Assembly: GCA_035934555.1 (NCBI GenBank)
Contig: DASYXT010000115.1
Coordinates: forward strand, 29,680-93,679
Origin: DASYXT01 sp035934555
Lineage (GTDB): Bacteria; Verrucomicrobiota; Verrucomicrobiia; Limisphaerales; UBA8199
Reading direction: 5' to 3'
Length of the DNA: 64,000 nt
A program made the translations under genes and the position numbers. Below, one piece after another: positions 35,148-44,101 of this stretch. The stretch's first letter is position 1; each line of letters starts with the position of its first letter. Under the pieces are notes generated by a model, which did no database searches, was not told the origin of the DNA, and saw only the letters and a program-made list of their open reading frames with translations.

Positions 35148-36839
35148 ATGGGTACATTGAGACGGAGCGCACGCCAGTTGGCCCGGCGCACCGGCCTGGT
35201 GGCCGTCATTCTCAGCACGATTTTCCTGGTTTGTGTCGGGGCGGCAGCAGCCGAGACGGCACCGGGCCTGACTTTTCTCCACACCCGCGGCGAGGACATC
35301 GTCAATGAACAGGGCCAGAAGGTGCTGCTGCGCGGGTTAGGGCTGGGCAATTGGTTCCTGCCGGAAGGCTATATGTGGAAGTTCGGCCAGCGCGCCGACC
35401 GTCCCCGGCGCATCGAGCAGCTTACGCAAGAGTTGCTGGGGCCGGACGCCGCCAGCCGATTCTGGCACGAGTTCAGGCGAAATTATATCACCCAGGCCGA
35501 TATTCAACGGCTGGCGCAATTGGGTTACAACTCGGTCCGGCCGGCGCTGAATTCGCGCTTGTTCCTGACGGCGTCGGGCGGCTGCACGGGCAATGAGGAA
35601 GGTTTTGTGCTGCTGGATAACCTGGTGCAGTGGTGCAAAGCGGCCGGGGTTTATGTGATCGTGGACATGCACGCCGCGCCGGGCGGCCAGACCGGCGCGA
35701 ATATCGACGATAGCGCAGCGGACAAGCCGGAGCTTTTCATGGAGCCCAAGTATGAAACCCAACTGACGGAATTATGGCAAGCGCTCGCCCGCCGGTATAA
35801 GGATGAGCCGACGGTGGCCGGGTACGACCTGTTGAACGAGCCGCTGCCGGAGCGAACCGGCGCCGCCAAGGCCTACAAGGACCGTTTGGAACCGCTGTAC
35901 CAGCGGCTGACCAAAGCCATCCGGGAAATCGATCCCCGCCACATGATTATCCTCGAAGGCGCCGACTGGGCCAATGAATGGTCGGTGTTCACGCGGCCGT
36001 TCGATCCGAACCTGGTCTATGAGTTCCATTACTATTGCTGGAACAATCCGACGGTGGTGAACAGCATTCAGAAGTATTTGGATTACCGCACCAAGTTGGG
36101 CGCGCCGATCTGGGGCGGCGAAACGGGCGAGAAAGACGACGCGATCTACTGGGCCACCACCGCCTATTTCGAGGCCAACAACGTCGGCTGGTCATTCTGG
36201 CCGTGGAAAAAGATGGACGCGCGCAACGCGCCGTGCTCGGTCAAGCCGCCCGGCGGCTGGGCCGCGGTGACGGCTTACTCCCGCGGCGGGGCCAAACCCG
36301 CACGAGCGGCGGCGCAGCAGGCCTTTGATGAACTGCTTGCCAATATCCGTTTGGACAATTGCGTGTTTAATCCGGATGTGGTGGCCGCGACCCTCCGCCG
36401 GGTGCCGGCGCGAATCGAGGCGGCGAATTTTGACCCGGGCGGACAGGACACAGGCTACTCGGTGCACGAGCCGAAGTACCGCTCAGCCAGCTATCGGCCG
36501 TCGGAGGCGGTCCCCATTACGCAGGTGCCGATGGGGCGCTGGCAAACCGAGCGTTACATCACGCTGCAACCGGGTGAATGGACCGCCTACACGTTTTCCA
36601 GCCCGACCACCGGCGCCTACAATCTGACTATGCGCGTCAGAGCCAAAGCCGATTCTGCCCAGGCGCAGGTGTTGATCGGTGACCAGGCCAGGACCCTCCA
36701 GGTGACCTCGACCGCCTGGACGGAAATCAAATTGGACCCCCTGCAATTAAACTCCGGAACGAACCGATTAAAATGGAGCGTTTCCCAGGGGCCGGTGGAG
36801 CTTGAGTGGCTGGAGTTTTCGCAGAAGCACGCGGAGTGA
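35148..36839 (+). CDS. Secreted glycoside hydrolase family 5-like enzyme with C-terminal carbohydrate-binding domain
   Basis: A 563-residue exported enzyme. The signal peptide is MGTLRRSARQLARRTGLVAV and on to the AAAA site near residue 35. The TIM-barrel domain (about 40-400) holds the acid/base Glu231 in YDLLNEPLPE and the nucleophile Glu325 in IWGGETGE. VIVDMHAAPGGQ and YEFHYYCWNNP are also GH5-like. After residue 410 (RRVPARIEAANFDPGGQDTGYS) a CBM6/35-like beta-sandwich runs to the end. Hydrolysis of a beta-1,4- or beta-1,3-linked plant or microbial polysaccharide is expected; the exact substrate cannot be read from the sequence. Confidence 0.88.
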   Translation: MGTLRRSARQLARRTGLVAVILSTIFLVCVGAAAAETAPGLTFLHTRGEDIVNEQGQKVLLRGLGLGNWFLPEGYMWKFGQRADRPRRIEQLTQELLGPDAASRFWHEFRRNYITQADIQRLAQLGYNSVRPALNSRLFLTASGGCTGNEEGFVLLDNLVQWCKAAGVYVIVDMHAAPGGQTGANIDDSAADKPELFMEPKYETQLTELWQALARRYKDEPTVAGYDLLNEPLPERTGAAKAYKDRLEPLYQRLTKAIREIDPRHMIILEGADWANEWSVFTRPFDPNLVYEFHYYCWNNPTVVNSIQKYLDYRTKLGAPIWGGETGEKDDAIYWATTAYFEANNVGWSFWPWKKMDARNAPCSVKPPGGWAAVTAYSRGGAKPARAAAQQAFDELLANIRLDNCVFNPDVVAATLRRVPARIEAANFDPGGQDTGYSVHEPKYRSASYRPSEAVPITQVPMGRWQTERYITLQPGEWTAYTFSSPTTGAYNLTMRVRAKADSAQAQVLIGDQARTLQVTSTAWTEIKLDPLQLNSGTNRLKWSVSQGPVELEWLEFSQKHAE

Positions 36840-37166
36840 TCTGGCTCCAAAGCCTCTCGCGATGAGTGGCGTGCGAAACCTCGCGACAGCGTTTTGGACT
36901 GCGCCAGCCCCCTGGCGCTTTCGAATGCCTGATCCCTCACCACAGCGGCAGAGGGCTGCCGCAGTCCACGACGCTTTGCGACACAGTTGGGACACGGCAG
37001 CGCTACCGTACATTCGAGTCGCCTTCGCCAGCCATCGGACGGCGCGTTCGCGCGCCAGCTTTTGGACTGCGGCAGCCCCCTGCCGCTCTTCTCCGGCCAA
37101 TTCCAGGCGCCTCCGGCACAGCGGCAACGGTTGCGCTTGTCAGGCCGCACGCTAAATTCGTCACCC
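36840..37166. other. Intergenic region filled by palindromic repeat (family 2)
   Basis: A stretch of 327 bp between the GH5-like gene and ygfZ. Most of it (36883-37095) is repeat. No gene is supported. The open frames through it in both directions arise from the repeat and differ from neighbouring proteins in composition. Confidence 0.5.
36883..37095. repeat. Palindromic repeat, family 2 (two plus arms and one minus arm)
   Basis: Arms of the form AGCGTTTTGGACTGCG followed by a hairpin CGCCAGCCCCCTGGCG occur at about 36888-36920. An inverted arm at about 36945-36980 contains GGCAGAGGGCTGCC and CAGTCCACGACGCTTTG. A third arm lies at about 37058-37088 (CTTTTGGACTGCGG, then CAGCCCCCTG). The arms differ entirely from the GCGGACTTTAGTCCGC family. 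Their GC-rich stem-loops could be transcribed terminators. Confidence 0.7.
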
Positions 37167-38255
37167 ATGGACCGACTGTCGCTCCACGATTTACACCAGC
37201 AACTCGGCGCCCGGTTCACCGCGGTGACTGACTGCGAGGCCGTCGCTGATTATGGCAACTTTCTCGCGGAACACCGGTTCCTGCGCGAATCGGCAGGCGT
37301 GCTCGATTTGAGCTTCCGCAGCCGCGTATGCCTGACGGGGGCCGACCGGGTTCGTTTCCTCCATGGTCAGGTGACCAACGAGATAAAGCGTTTACAACCG
37401 GGTGAAGGTTGCTATACGGCGCTGGTGTCGGCCAAAGGCCGGATGGAAAGCGACCTGAATGTGTACTGCCTCGAGGGAGAACTGTTGCTCGATTTCGAGC
37501 CCGGGCTCCGGGAGACCGTCACGGGCCGGCTGGAACGATACATCGTCGCCGATGACGTGGAGGTGGTGGATGTGGGCGCGCTGTTTGGGCTGCTAAGTCT
37601 TCAGGGGCCGAACGCCAAAGCAGTGGCCGGCTCACTTGGACTGTTCTCCCAAGTGCCCGAGCAACCGTTCCATTTCAGCAAAGCCGATGACGCGAATCTC
37701 GGCGAACTGTACCTGGTCAACCATGCGCGCCTGGGTTCAGCCGGGTTTGACCTGTTCGCGCCCATGCCGGCGATGGGGCCATTAGCCGAACGGCTAATCG
37801 CAGCCGCCAAAACCGTGAGTGGGGGTCCCTCCGGGTGGCAGGCCTTCGAGACCGCACGGATTGAACGGGGCATTCCGCGCTTCGGCCCGGACATGGATGA
37901 GCGGAATTTCCCGCAGGAGTGCGGGATCGAGGCGCAAGCGGTCAGTTATACCAAGGGCTGTTACATCGGCCAGGAAGTGCTGAACCGGATTTATACCCTG
38001 GGCCATGTGAATCGAGGGCTATGCGGCTTGCGGCTGGGTGCGGATACGGCTTTGCCGGCGCACGGAGACAAGTTATTCCATGCCGGAAAGGAGGTTGGAT
38101 ATCTGACGAGTGCGGTTTGGTCGCCTGCACTCGAGGCGAATATCGCGCTCGGTTATGCGCGCAACGAGGCCCGCCAGGCAGGCACGGAACTCATCGTCCG
38201 CGGCGATGCCGGCGAGAGTGCCGCGCGGGTGGTGAGCTTGCCGTTTGTCGCATGA
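37167..38255 (+). CDS. ygfZ: YgfZ/GcvT-domain folate-binding protein
   Basis: A 362-residue protein from ATG 37167 (MDRLSLHDLHQQ); the longer frame to 36987 is repeat DNA and is rejected. The signature KGCYIGQE is the YgfZ tetrahydrofolate-dependent Fe-S cluster repair motif, with its key cysteine. The N-terminal GcvT-like fold has LDLSFRSRVCLTGADRVRFLHGQVTNEI (core FLHGQVTN). YgfZ helps maintain certain Fe-S enzymes. Here it lies 54 bp upstream of nadB on the same strand, and NadB feeds the Fe-S enzyme NadA. Confidence 0.92.
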   Translation: MDRLSLHDLHQQLGARFTAVTDCEAVADYGNFLAEHRFLRESAGVLDLSFRSRVCLTGADRVRFLHGQVTNEIKRLQPGEGCYTALVSAKGRMESDLNVYCLEGELLLDFEPGLRETVTGRLERYIVADDVEVVDVGALFGLLSLQGPNAKAVAGSLGLFSQVPEQPFHFSKADDANLGELYLVNHARLGSAGFDLFAPMPAMGPLAERLIAAAKTVSGGPSGWQAFETARIERGIPRFGPDMDERNFPQECGIEAQAVSYTKGCYIGQEVLNRIYTLGHVNRGLCGLRLGADTALPAHGDKLFHAGKEVGYLTSAVWSPALEANIALGYARNEARQAGTELIVRGDAGESAARVVSLPFVA

Positions 38256-38309
38256 GCCGGATAAATTAATTAGATTCACGCGTCACACCCCGGTTGGTAA
38301 TGTTCGCCG

Positions 38310-39917
38310 ATGGCAGCGAAGCAATACGATTTCCTGGTGTTGGGGAGCGGTATCGCGGGATTGTTTTATGCCTTGAAAGCGGCGCGGCATGGGACCGTGG
38401 CGATCGTCACGAAGAAAGACCGCGCCGAATCCAACACCAACTATGCCCAGGGCGGGATTGCGGCGGTCACCAGCAAGGAGGACTCGTTCGAGTTGCACGT
38501 GCGCGACACGCTGGAAGCCGGCGCCGGCCTGTGCGACGAGCAAGTAGTCCGGACCATCGTGCAGGAGGGACCGGAGCGCATCGCGGAGCTCATCCAGCTC
38601 GGCATGCAATTTTCGCAACGGGAAATCCCTGCTTCCCACGGAGCGCGGGAACTGGATTTAGGGCGTGAAGGCGGCCATTCCAAGCGTCGTATCCTGCACG
38701 CAAAAGACGTCACCGGTCGGGAGATTGAGCGGGCGCTGCTGGCGGCGGTCGCCGCGCAGAAGAATATCGAGATTTACGAAAATCACCTGGCGATAGATCT
38801 GATCACGAGCCAGAAGCTTGGGTATGTCGGCGACCACCGTTGCCTGGGGGCTTATGCGTTGGACAAGCGCTCCGGGGGCGTGCTGACGTTCGCCGCGCCG
38901 GTGACGCTGCTGGCGACCGGCGGTTGCGGCAAGGTGTATCTCTACACGACCAACCCCGACATTGCGACGGGGGACGGCGTGGCGATGGCCTATCGCGCAG
39001 GCGCCGCCATCGCCAACATGGAGTTCATCCAATTTCATCCCACCTGCCTGTATAATCCGAAGGCCAAATCGTTTCTCATCAGCGAGGCGGTTCGCGGCGA
39101 AGGCGGCGTGCTTAAAACGCTGCAAGGCGTCGAGTTCATGGATGCGTATCACCCGTTGAAATCGCTGGCGCCGCGGGATGTTGTCGCCCGCGCGATCGAC
39201 ACCGAGATGAAAAAGAGCGGGGCCGCCCACGTTTTATTGGATATCACCCATCGGCCGGCTCAGTTCATTATCGACCGCTTTCCTAATATTTATCAGACCT
39301 GTCTCAGTTACGGATTGGACATAACCAAGGAGCCGATTCCCGTCGTGCCGGCGGCCCATTACCAATGCGGTGGGGTGCGCACGACCATCAACGGCCAGAC
39401 CGATATCAGCGGCCTCTACGCGGTCGGGGAGGTGTCTTGCACCGGGTTGCACGGGGCCAACCGGCTGGCCAGCAACTCGCTGCTCGAGGCGCTGGTCTGC
39501 GCGCACCGCGCCGCGGAGCATGTGCTGGAGCACCCGCCCAAGCTGAGCCAGTTCGAGCTGCCGCCGTGGCACGCCGGCAACGCCCATAACCCCGATGAGA
39601 TGGTCGTGGTGTCCCACAATTGGGACGAAATCCGGCGGGTGATGTGGGATTACGTCGGCATCGTGCGCACGACCAAGCGGCTCGAACGCGCCCGGAAACG
39701 CATCATCAATCTGCAAGAAGAAATCCAGCAGTACTACTGGGACTTTATCGTCACGAGTGATCTGCTCGAATTGCGCAACATCGCCACCGTCGCGGGGCTG
39801 ATTGTCGAGAGCGCATTGCAGCGGCCCGAAAGCCGCGGGCTGCACTACACGCTCGATTTTCCCTTGCCCGATCCGGCCTGGGCGCAGCGGCCAACGGTGC
39901 TGCGGCGGCCGGGGTAG
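38310..39917 (+). CDS. nadB: L-aspartate oxidase
   Basis: Oxidises L-aspartate to iminoaspartate, the first step of bacterial de novo NAD synthesis. The 535-residue flavoprotein begins with FLVLGSGIAGLFYALKAA (GSGIAG FAD motif). NTNYAQGGIAAV is the FAD-contacting loop and is characteristic of NadB. EFIQFHPTCLYNP and VVPAAHYQCGGVRTTINGQTDISGLYAVGEVSCTGLHGANRLASNSLLE (core GEVSCTGLHGANRL) mark the active site. The C-terminal helical domain carries the Arg-rich stretch. NadA and NadC are not in the window. Confidence 0.96.
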   Translation: MAAKQYDFLVLGSGIAGLFYALKAARHGTVAIVTKKDRAESNTNYAQGGIAAVTSKEDSFELHVRDTLEAGAGLCDEQVVRTIVQEGPERIAELIQLGMQFSQREIPASHGARELDLGREGGHSKRRILHAKDVTGREIERALLAAVAAQKNIEIYENHLAIDLITSQKLGYVGDHRCLGAYALDKRSGGVLTFAAPVTLLATGGCGKVYLYTTNPDIATGDGVAMAYRAGAAIANMEFIQFHPTCLYNPKAKSFLISEAVRGEGGVLKTLQGVEFMDAYHPLKSLAPRDVVARAIDTEMKKSGAAHVLLDITHRPAQFIIDRFPNIYQTCLSYGLDITKEPIPVVPAAHYQCGGVRTTINGQTDISGLYAVGEVSCTGLHGANRLASNSLLEALVCAHRAAEHVLEHPPKLSQFELPPWHAGNAHNPDEMVVVSHNWDEIRRVMWDYVGIVRTTKRLERARKRIINLQEEIQQYYWDFIVTSDLLELRNIATVAGLIVESALQRPESRGLHYTLDFPLPDPAWAQRPTVLRRPG

Positions 39918-40017
39918 GGGGCCGGGGAGCGTAGAGCGGGGCGGGGCCTGGCGGCCGGCCACCGCGAGCGTGGGAGTTGCACCGGTGAGTTGCTAATGTG
40001 ACGGTAACTTCTCAAAC

Positions 40018-41055
40018 ATGAAAGCAGCGTACATTACCCGGACGGGACCACCCGAGGTTATCGAGTATGGCGAGTTGCCGGCGCCGAAGGTCGGGCGCAA
40101 CCAATGCCTCATCCAGGTTGGGGCAGTCGATGTCAACCCAATCGATACCTACATCCGGTCGGGCAGCATCCCGGCCAAGCTGCCGTTCCCGTGGATTCTG
40201 GGGCGCGACCTGGCCGGCAGGGTGTTGGAAGTTGGAGCCGGCGTGAGGCGTTTTCGGCCGGGCGACCGGGTGTGGGCCACTGGCCAGGGCGCCGGCGAGC
40301 GGCCGGGGACCTTTTCGGAGCTGGCGGCCGTCGATCAGCAGTGGCTGCATCCGACGCCCGCAGGAGTGAGCGATGAGGCGATTGTCGCTTTGTCTCTGGT
40401 CGGCGTGACCGCCCATCTTGGACTGGTGCGCCATGCAAAATTGCGCGCGGGGGAAGTTTTATTCGTCAACGGCGGTTCCGGCGGGGTGGGGTCATGCGTG
40501 GTCCAAATGGCGAAGATTTTGGGAGCGCGGGTGGCAACGACGGCGGGCAGCGAGGAAAAGATGCGCATCTGCCGCGAGTTGGGGGCGGACCTGGTTATCA
40601 ATTACAAGACGCAGGATGTTGCGGCGGCCGTACGCGAATTTGCCCCGGAAGGACTCGATGTGTGGTGGGAAACGCTGCGCGAGCCGGACTTCGAACGCAC
40701 GATGGCTTTGTTGCGCCTGCGCGGGCGGATGGTGGTGATGGCCGGACGCGATGCGCGGCCGCCGTTTCCCGTGGGCCCTTTCTATACCAGGGACTGTTCG
40801 CTGCACGGGTTTGCCATGTTCAATGCCACCGCGCGTGAGCAACGCGTAGCGGCGCAGGATATCAACCGCTGGGCCGCAGAAGGCAAACTGCGCGCCAGGA
40901 TTGACCGGGTAATGCCGTTGAGCCAGGCGGCGGAGGCGCACCGGTTGCAGGAGGAAAGCACGATTCATAAGCGCGGCACCTTGGCCGGAAAGATCGTGCT
41001 GCAACCGCAAACGGAATTGCCATCGGCCTCGCTTCCGGGCATTGTCACCACATGA
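40018..41055 (+). CDS. NADPH:quinone oxidoreductase-like enzyme (MDR family)
   Basis: A 345-residue medium-chain reductase without the structural zinc-binding cysteines. MKAAYITRTGPPEVIEYGELP starts the GroES-like domain (about 1-125). The NADPH-binding site is LFVNGGSGGVGSCVVQMAKILGARV (core GGSGGVG) near residue 150. The C-terminal TLAGKIVLQP is typical. It should reduce quinones or activated double bonds. The stop overlaps the start of the Gfo/Idh gene by 4 bp. Confidence 0.9.
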   Translation: MKAAYITRTGPPEVIEYGELPAPKVGRNQCLIQVGAVDVNPIDTYIRSGSIPAKLPFPWILGRDLAGRVLEVGAGVRRFRPGDRVWATGQGAGERPGTFSELAAVDQQWLHPTPAGVSDEAIVALSLVGVTAHLGLVRHAKLRAGEVLFVNGGSGGVGSCVVQMAKILGARVATTAGSEEKMRICRELGADLVINYKTQDVAAAVREFAPEGLDVWWETLREPDFERTMALLRLRGRMVVMAGRDARPPFPVGPFYTRDCSLHGFAMFNATAREQRVAAQDINRWAAEGKLRARIDRVMPLSQAAEAHRLQEESTIHKRGTLAGKIVLQPQTELPSASLPGIVTT

Positions 41056-42329
41056 ATGCAGGCACCCGTCGGCACTTCCTCCAAAGCACGACTGTTGGCG
41101 CGGTGGCCCTCAGCCAATTCCCTGCGCTACTGCGTGCCGCTGAACCGGACCGCAAGCTCAAGCTGGGCCTCATCGGCTGCGGCTGGTACGGGATGGTCGA
41201 TCTCAACGCCGCGGTCAAGTGCGGCGGGGTCGAGGTAATCTCGCTCTGTGATGTGGATAGTGACCATCTCCAGCAAAGCGCAAAGGATGTCGAGAAGCTG
41301 CAGGGTAAACGCCCGCAGACGTTCAAACTCTACGAGGAACTCCTCAAGGCCGGTGGCCTGGACGCGATAATCATTGCGACGCCGCCGCATTGGCACGCTT
41401 TGCAGTTCATCGCGGCGCTCGAGCATGGGTTGGATGTGTACCAGGAAAAACCGCTCAGCTTTGACATCCGTGAAGGGCGCGCGATGGTCGAAGCGGCCAA
41501 AAAGAGCGGGCGCATTGTCCAGGTGGGCTTTCAACGCCGGCAAAGTCCGGCCTTCCAGGCGGTGCGCCAGCGGGTGCAGGCCGGCAACGCCGGCCGAATC
41601 GTTTGCAGCGAAGCCACTATCAATTACTCGGCTGGCACGAAGGATCCCACCCCGCAACCGCCACCGGCATCCCTTGACTGGGACGTCTGGTGCGGCCCGG
41701 GACCGAAGATTCCGTATAGCCCGCAGGTGGGCCACATGAACTGGCGCCTGGAGAAAACCACCGGCCAGGGCCACCTGGTGGATTGGGGCATCCATCTGGT
41801 GGACGCAGCGCGGGTGATCCTTGGAGAGGGCCTGCCGCAAAAGGTCGCTGCGGCTGGCGGCATCTATGCGTTGAAAGCCATCACCACCCCGGACGTGCTC
41901 ACCGCACATTTCGATTTCGCTTCCGGTCCGCTTACCTGGCGGCATCGAATCTGGGGAGCCGAAGAATACAATCCGCAAATCTCGAATGGCATCACTTTAT
42001 ATGGCGAGAAGGAAACCATTTTCGTCACCGACGATCACTATGAAGTGATTCCGCGTGGCAAAGGCAAGGAGCGGCAGACCTTTGAAGCCAAAGCCGATAT
42101 GGGCGGGCTGCACATGGCGGAGTTTCTGAATGCGGTGCGCACCCGTCAACCGGCCGGCTGCACGGTGGAAGAGGCGTACCGCTCCACGGCCACGGTCAAG
42201 CTCGCGATGATCGCCTACGACACCGGTTGCCAGCTCGCCTGGGATGCCCAGGCGGAAACCATTCCGGGCAATGCCGAGGCAGCCCGTCTGCTCAAACGCG
42301 ACTACCGGGCGCCCTGGGTGCATCCATAG
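41052..42329 (+). CDS. Tat-exported Gfo/Idh/MocA-family oxidoreductase
   Basis: A 425-residue periplasmic NAD(P)-binding dehydrogenase. The Tat signal is MNAGTRRHFLQSTTVGAVALS (RRHFLQ). The Rossmann motif is LGLIGCGWYGMVDLNAAV. The catalytic EKPLSFDIREGRAM carries the EKP motif, followed by a beta-alpha domain ending in an enlarged LTWRHRIWGAE loop. Such secreted forms are abundant in Verrucomicrobiota and act on sugars or inositol-like substrates. The ATG overlaps the preceding gene by 4 bp. The substrate is unknown. Confidence 0.9.
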   Translation: MNAGTRRHFLQSTTVGAVALSQFPALLRAAEPDRKLKLGLIGCGWYGMVDLNAAVKCGGVEVISLCDVDSDHLQQSAKDVEKLQGKRPQTFKLYEELLKAGGLDAIIIATPPHWHALQFIAALEHGLDVYQEKPLSFDIREGRAMVEAAKKSGRIVQVGFQRRQSPAFQAVRQRVQAGNAGRIVCSEATINYSAGTKDPTPQPPPASLDWDVWCGPGPKIPYSPQVGHMNWRLEKTTGQGHLVDWGIHLVDAARVILGEGLPQKVAAAGGIYALKAITTPDVLTAHFDFASGPLTWRHRIWGAEEYNPQISNGITLYGEKETIFVTDDHYEVIPRGKGKERQTFEAKADMGGLHMAEFLNAVRTRQPAGCTVEEAYRSTATVKLAMIAYDTGCQLAWDAQAETIPGNAEAARLLKRDYRAPWVHP

Positions 42330-42539
42330 CCGCCTTCGCGATCCGCCCCCCTTGCACGCGGGGCTGGGTGCCACGGCGGCCAAGGCCATCAATCGAGACC
42401 TGTTCGAGCATGATTTGGCTAGCCACTCCCTGCGGCGAGTTCGGCGGCGGCAATTACGCTCCCACCGCACCAAACCGGCCTCGCTCCGGCGCACCCGCTC
42501 GCTCATGGTGGATTCGGCGCCGAGTTGATAATCTGCGAA

Positions 42540-43505
42540 CTACGAAACCAGCGCGAACGCCTTCTTCAATGCGATGGCAGCCGCTTCACAGGCATCGTCC
42601 TTTGTCATCTGCCGAACTGCCTGGTTGAACGGCTCCGCCCGGACCGGCCCGTCGTAACCGATGTGATTCAACGCATTCAGGAAGGCGCCGACGTCGATCA
42701 CACCCGTCGCACACGGCAGTTCGCGCCGGCCATCAACTTGTTGATCTTTCGGAATGCCCGCGGGAGCGTCATTGAGGTCCACGGCGATCACGTCATTGGC
42801 CTTTAGCGAGCGCACGTCAGCCGCGGTATCGCCGGCATGCCACCAATGCCAGCTATCCAGGATGTATCCCACGCTGGGGACATTGATCTCGCCGACCAGG
42901 TCTTTCATTTCCGCCAGCGTATGGATAAAGGGATAACGCCGGCTGGCCCAGGAGGTCTTTGGGCCGACATACTCCAACCCCAAGCGCACGCTGTAGTCCT
43001 GCAACGCCTTGGCCGCCTCGCGCAATCGCAAGGTGTGTTGGCGAAAATTCTGCATATAGGTTAGCTGGTCGTCACAAGGAGTAAGCCACGTGGCTACCCG
43101 GTTTACCCCGGCGCGCTGCAATCCCGCCGCGAATTGCGGCAGCGTCTTTAAACCCGCTCGAAATCGCTCTTCGTCCCGGCGAAAGTCCAAAGGCAATCCC
43201 GCAGCGCCAAAGACCAGTGCCTTGCTGCCCAGGAACGATTTGAGCTCAGCCATTTGCTCCTGGTTCAAAGTCGCCAGGTAACCACCGTCCGCGCCCACCG
43301 ACTCAAATCCGTGCCGTGCCGCCAGCTCAATCGCCTCACGCTGGCCGGCCGAAATCCCCAGGTTGCCGCACACCAGATCCACGGTCATTTTGCAGGTCTT
43401 TGCTGCCGCCGCGCTGGTCGTTGAGGTGCGACCCAAAGCCATGGCAGCCGCCACAGTCGCAAGGCCGGCCCGGTGGATGAATTGTCTGCGCGTCAGTTCG
43501 TTCAT
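42540..43505 (-). CDS. Tat-exported sugar phosphate isomerase/epimerase (xylose-isomerase-like TIM barrel)
   Basis: A 321-residue TIM-barrel protein from ATG 43505 (MNELTRRQFIHRAGLATVAAA), a clear Tat signal (RRQFIH). The barrel shows the AP_endonuc_2 pattern: AARHGFESVGADGGYL, LEYVGPKTSWASR, VGYILDSWHWWHAGDTAADV and VDLNDAPAG. The predicted metal ligands are Glu/Asp/His in the LGLEYVGP, LDSWHWW and VDLNDAP segments. It converges with the Gfo/Idh gene; both are Tat-exported and may act in one sugar pathway. Confidence 0.88.
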   Translation of the reverse strand: MNELTRRQFIHRAGLATVAAAMALGRTSTTSAAAAKTCKMTVDLVCGNLGISAGQREAIELAARHGFESVGADGGYLATLNQEQMAELKSFLGSKALVFGAAGLPLDFRRDEERFRAGLKTLPQFAAGLQRAGVNRVATWLTPCDDQLTYMQNFRQHTLRLREAAKALQDYSVRLGLEYVGPKTSWASRRYPFIHTLAEMKDLVGEINVPSVGYILDSWHWWHAGDTAADVRSLKANDVIAVDLNDAPAGIPKDQQVDGRRELPCATGVIDVGAFLNALNHIGYDGPVRAEPFNQAVRQMTKDDACEAAAIALKKAFALVS

Positions 43506-43633
43506 ATCCAAGCCCACATGATTGCACCCTTTCAAAATGGCCGCCCGGCGTCAAGGTCAACTGACAATCCGGCCGCGGCCACTTTCACCCATGCGCGTTG
43601 CGCCTCTCAGTCACGGAAAGCCACCAACCCTCA

Positions 43634-44101
43634 TCAGGGCCGCCGGAATTCGGGCAGAGCTTGCAGGGACTCCAGCCGCAGCCCGTCAGGAGAGAAGCAC
43701 CGGTACAACGCTTCGGCCAAGCGGACCAGGGCGCGAAACTCAGAAGGTTTCGTCAAAAATGCGGTAGCCTTCGCATCGTAAGCTCGACGGATGTCCGAAT
43801 CCTGACAGGACGAGGTAAAGATGAAAACGGGAAGGTTTTGCAGGGAGCCCTGCGCGCGAATCCAGCGCAGCACGCCAAAGCCGTCCAGAAACGGCATCTT
43901 CACATCGAGCAACACCGCGTCGGGCAACGGAAAATCCTCCCGGTTGGCGTAAGCGCCCGAACCACTCAGGTACTCGACGGCCTCTTTGCCGTGTTCGGCT
44001 GATGCGAGGCGGAGCGGGACCTGTCCCTGCTTGCAAGCCATAGTGAACAGGACCCGGTCATCGAGGTTGTCCTCGACATAGAGCAGTGCCGGGGAATTCA
44101 T
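43634..44101 (-). CDS. Single-domain response regulator (Rcp1-like)
   Basis: A 155-residue receiver domain with no output domain, ATG at 44101. The acidic pair is Glu10-Asp11 (YVEDN), the phosphoacceptor is Asp66 (LLDVKMPFLDG), and the conserved Lys118 lies in FLTKPS. The loop before Asp66 (SGSGAYANREDFPLPD) is the Rcp1-type extension of bacteriophytochrome partners. It overlaps the stop of the histidine kinase by 4 bp, so it is its likely phosphorylation partner. Confidence 0.9.
   Translation of the reverse strand: MNSPALLYVEDNLDDRVLFTMACKQGQVPLRLASAEHGKEAVEYLSGSGAYANREDFPLPDAVLLDVKMPFLDGFGVLRWIRAQGSLQNLPVFIFTSSCQDSDIRRAYDAKATAFLTKPSEFRALVRLAEALYRCFSPDGLRLESLQALPEFRRP

Noticed and set aside
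36987..37166. N-terminal extension of YgfZ
   Set aside because: It runs through palindromic repeat DNA; the known YgfZ start fits the ATG at 37167.
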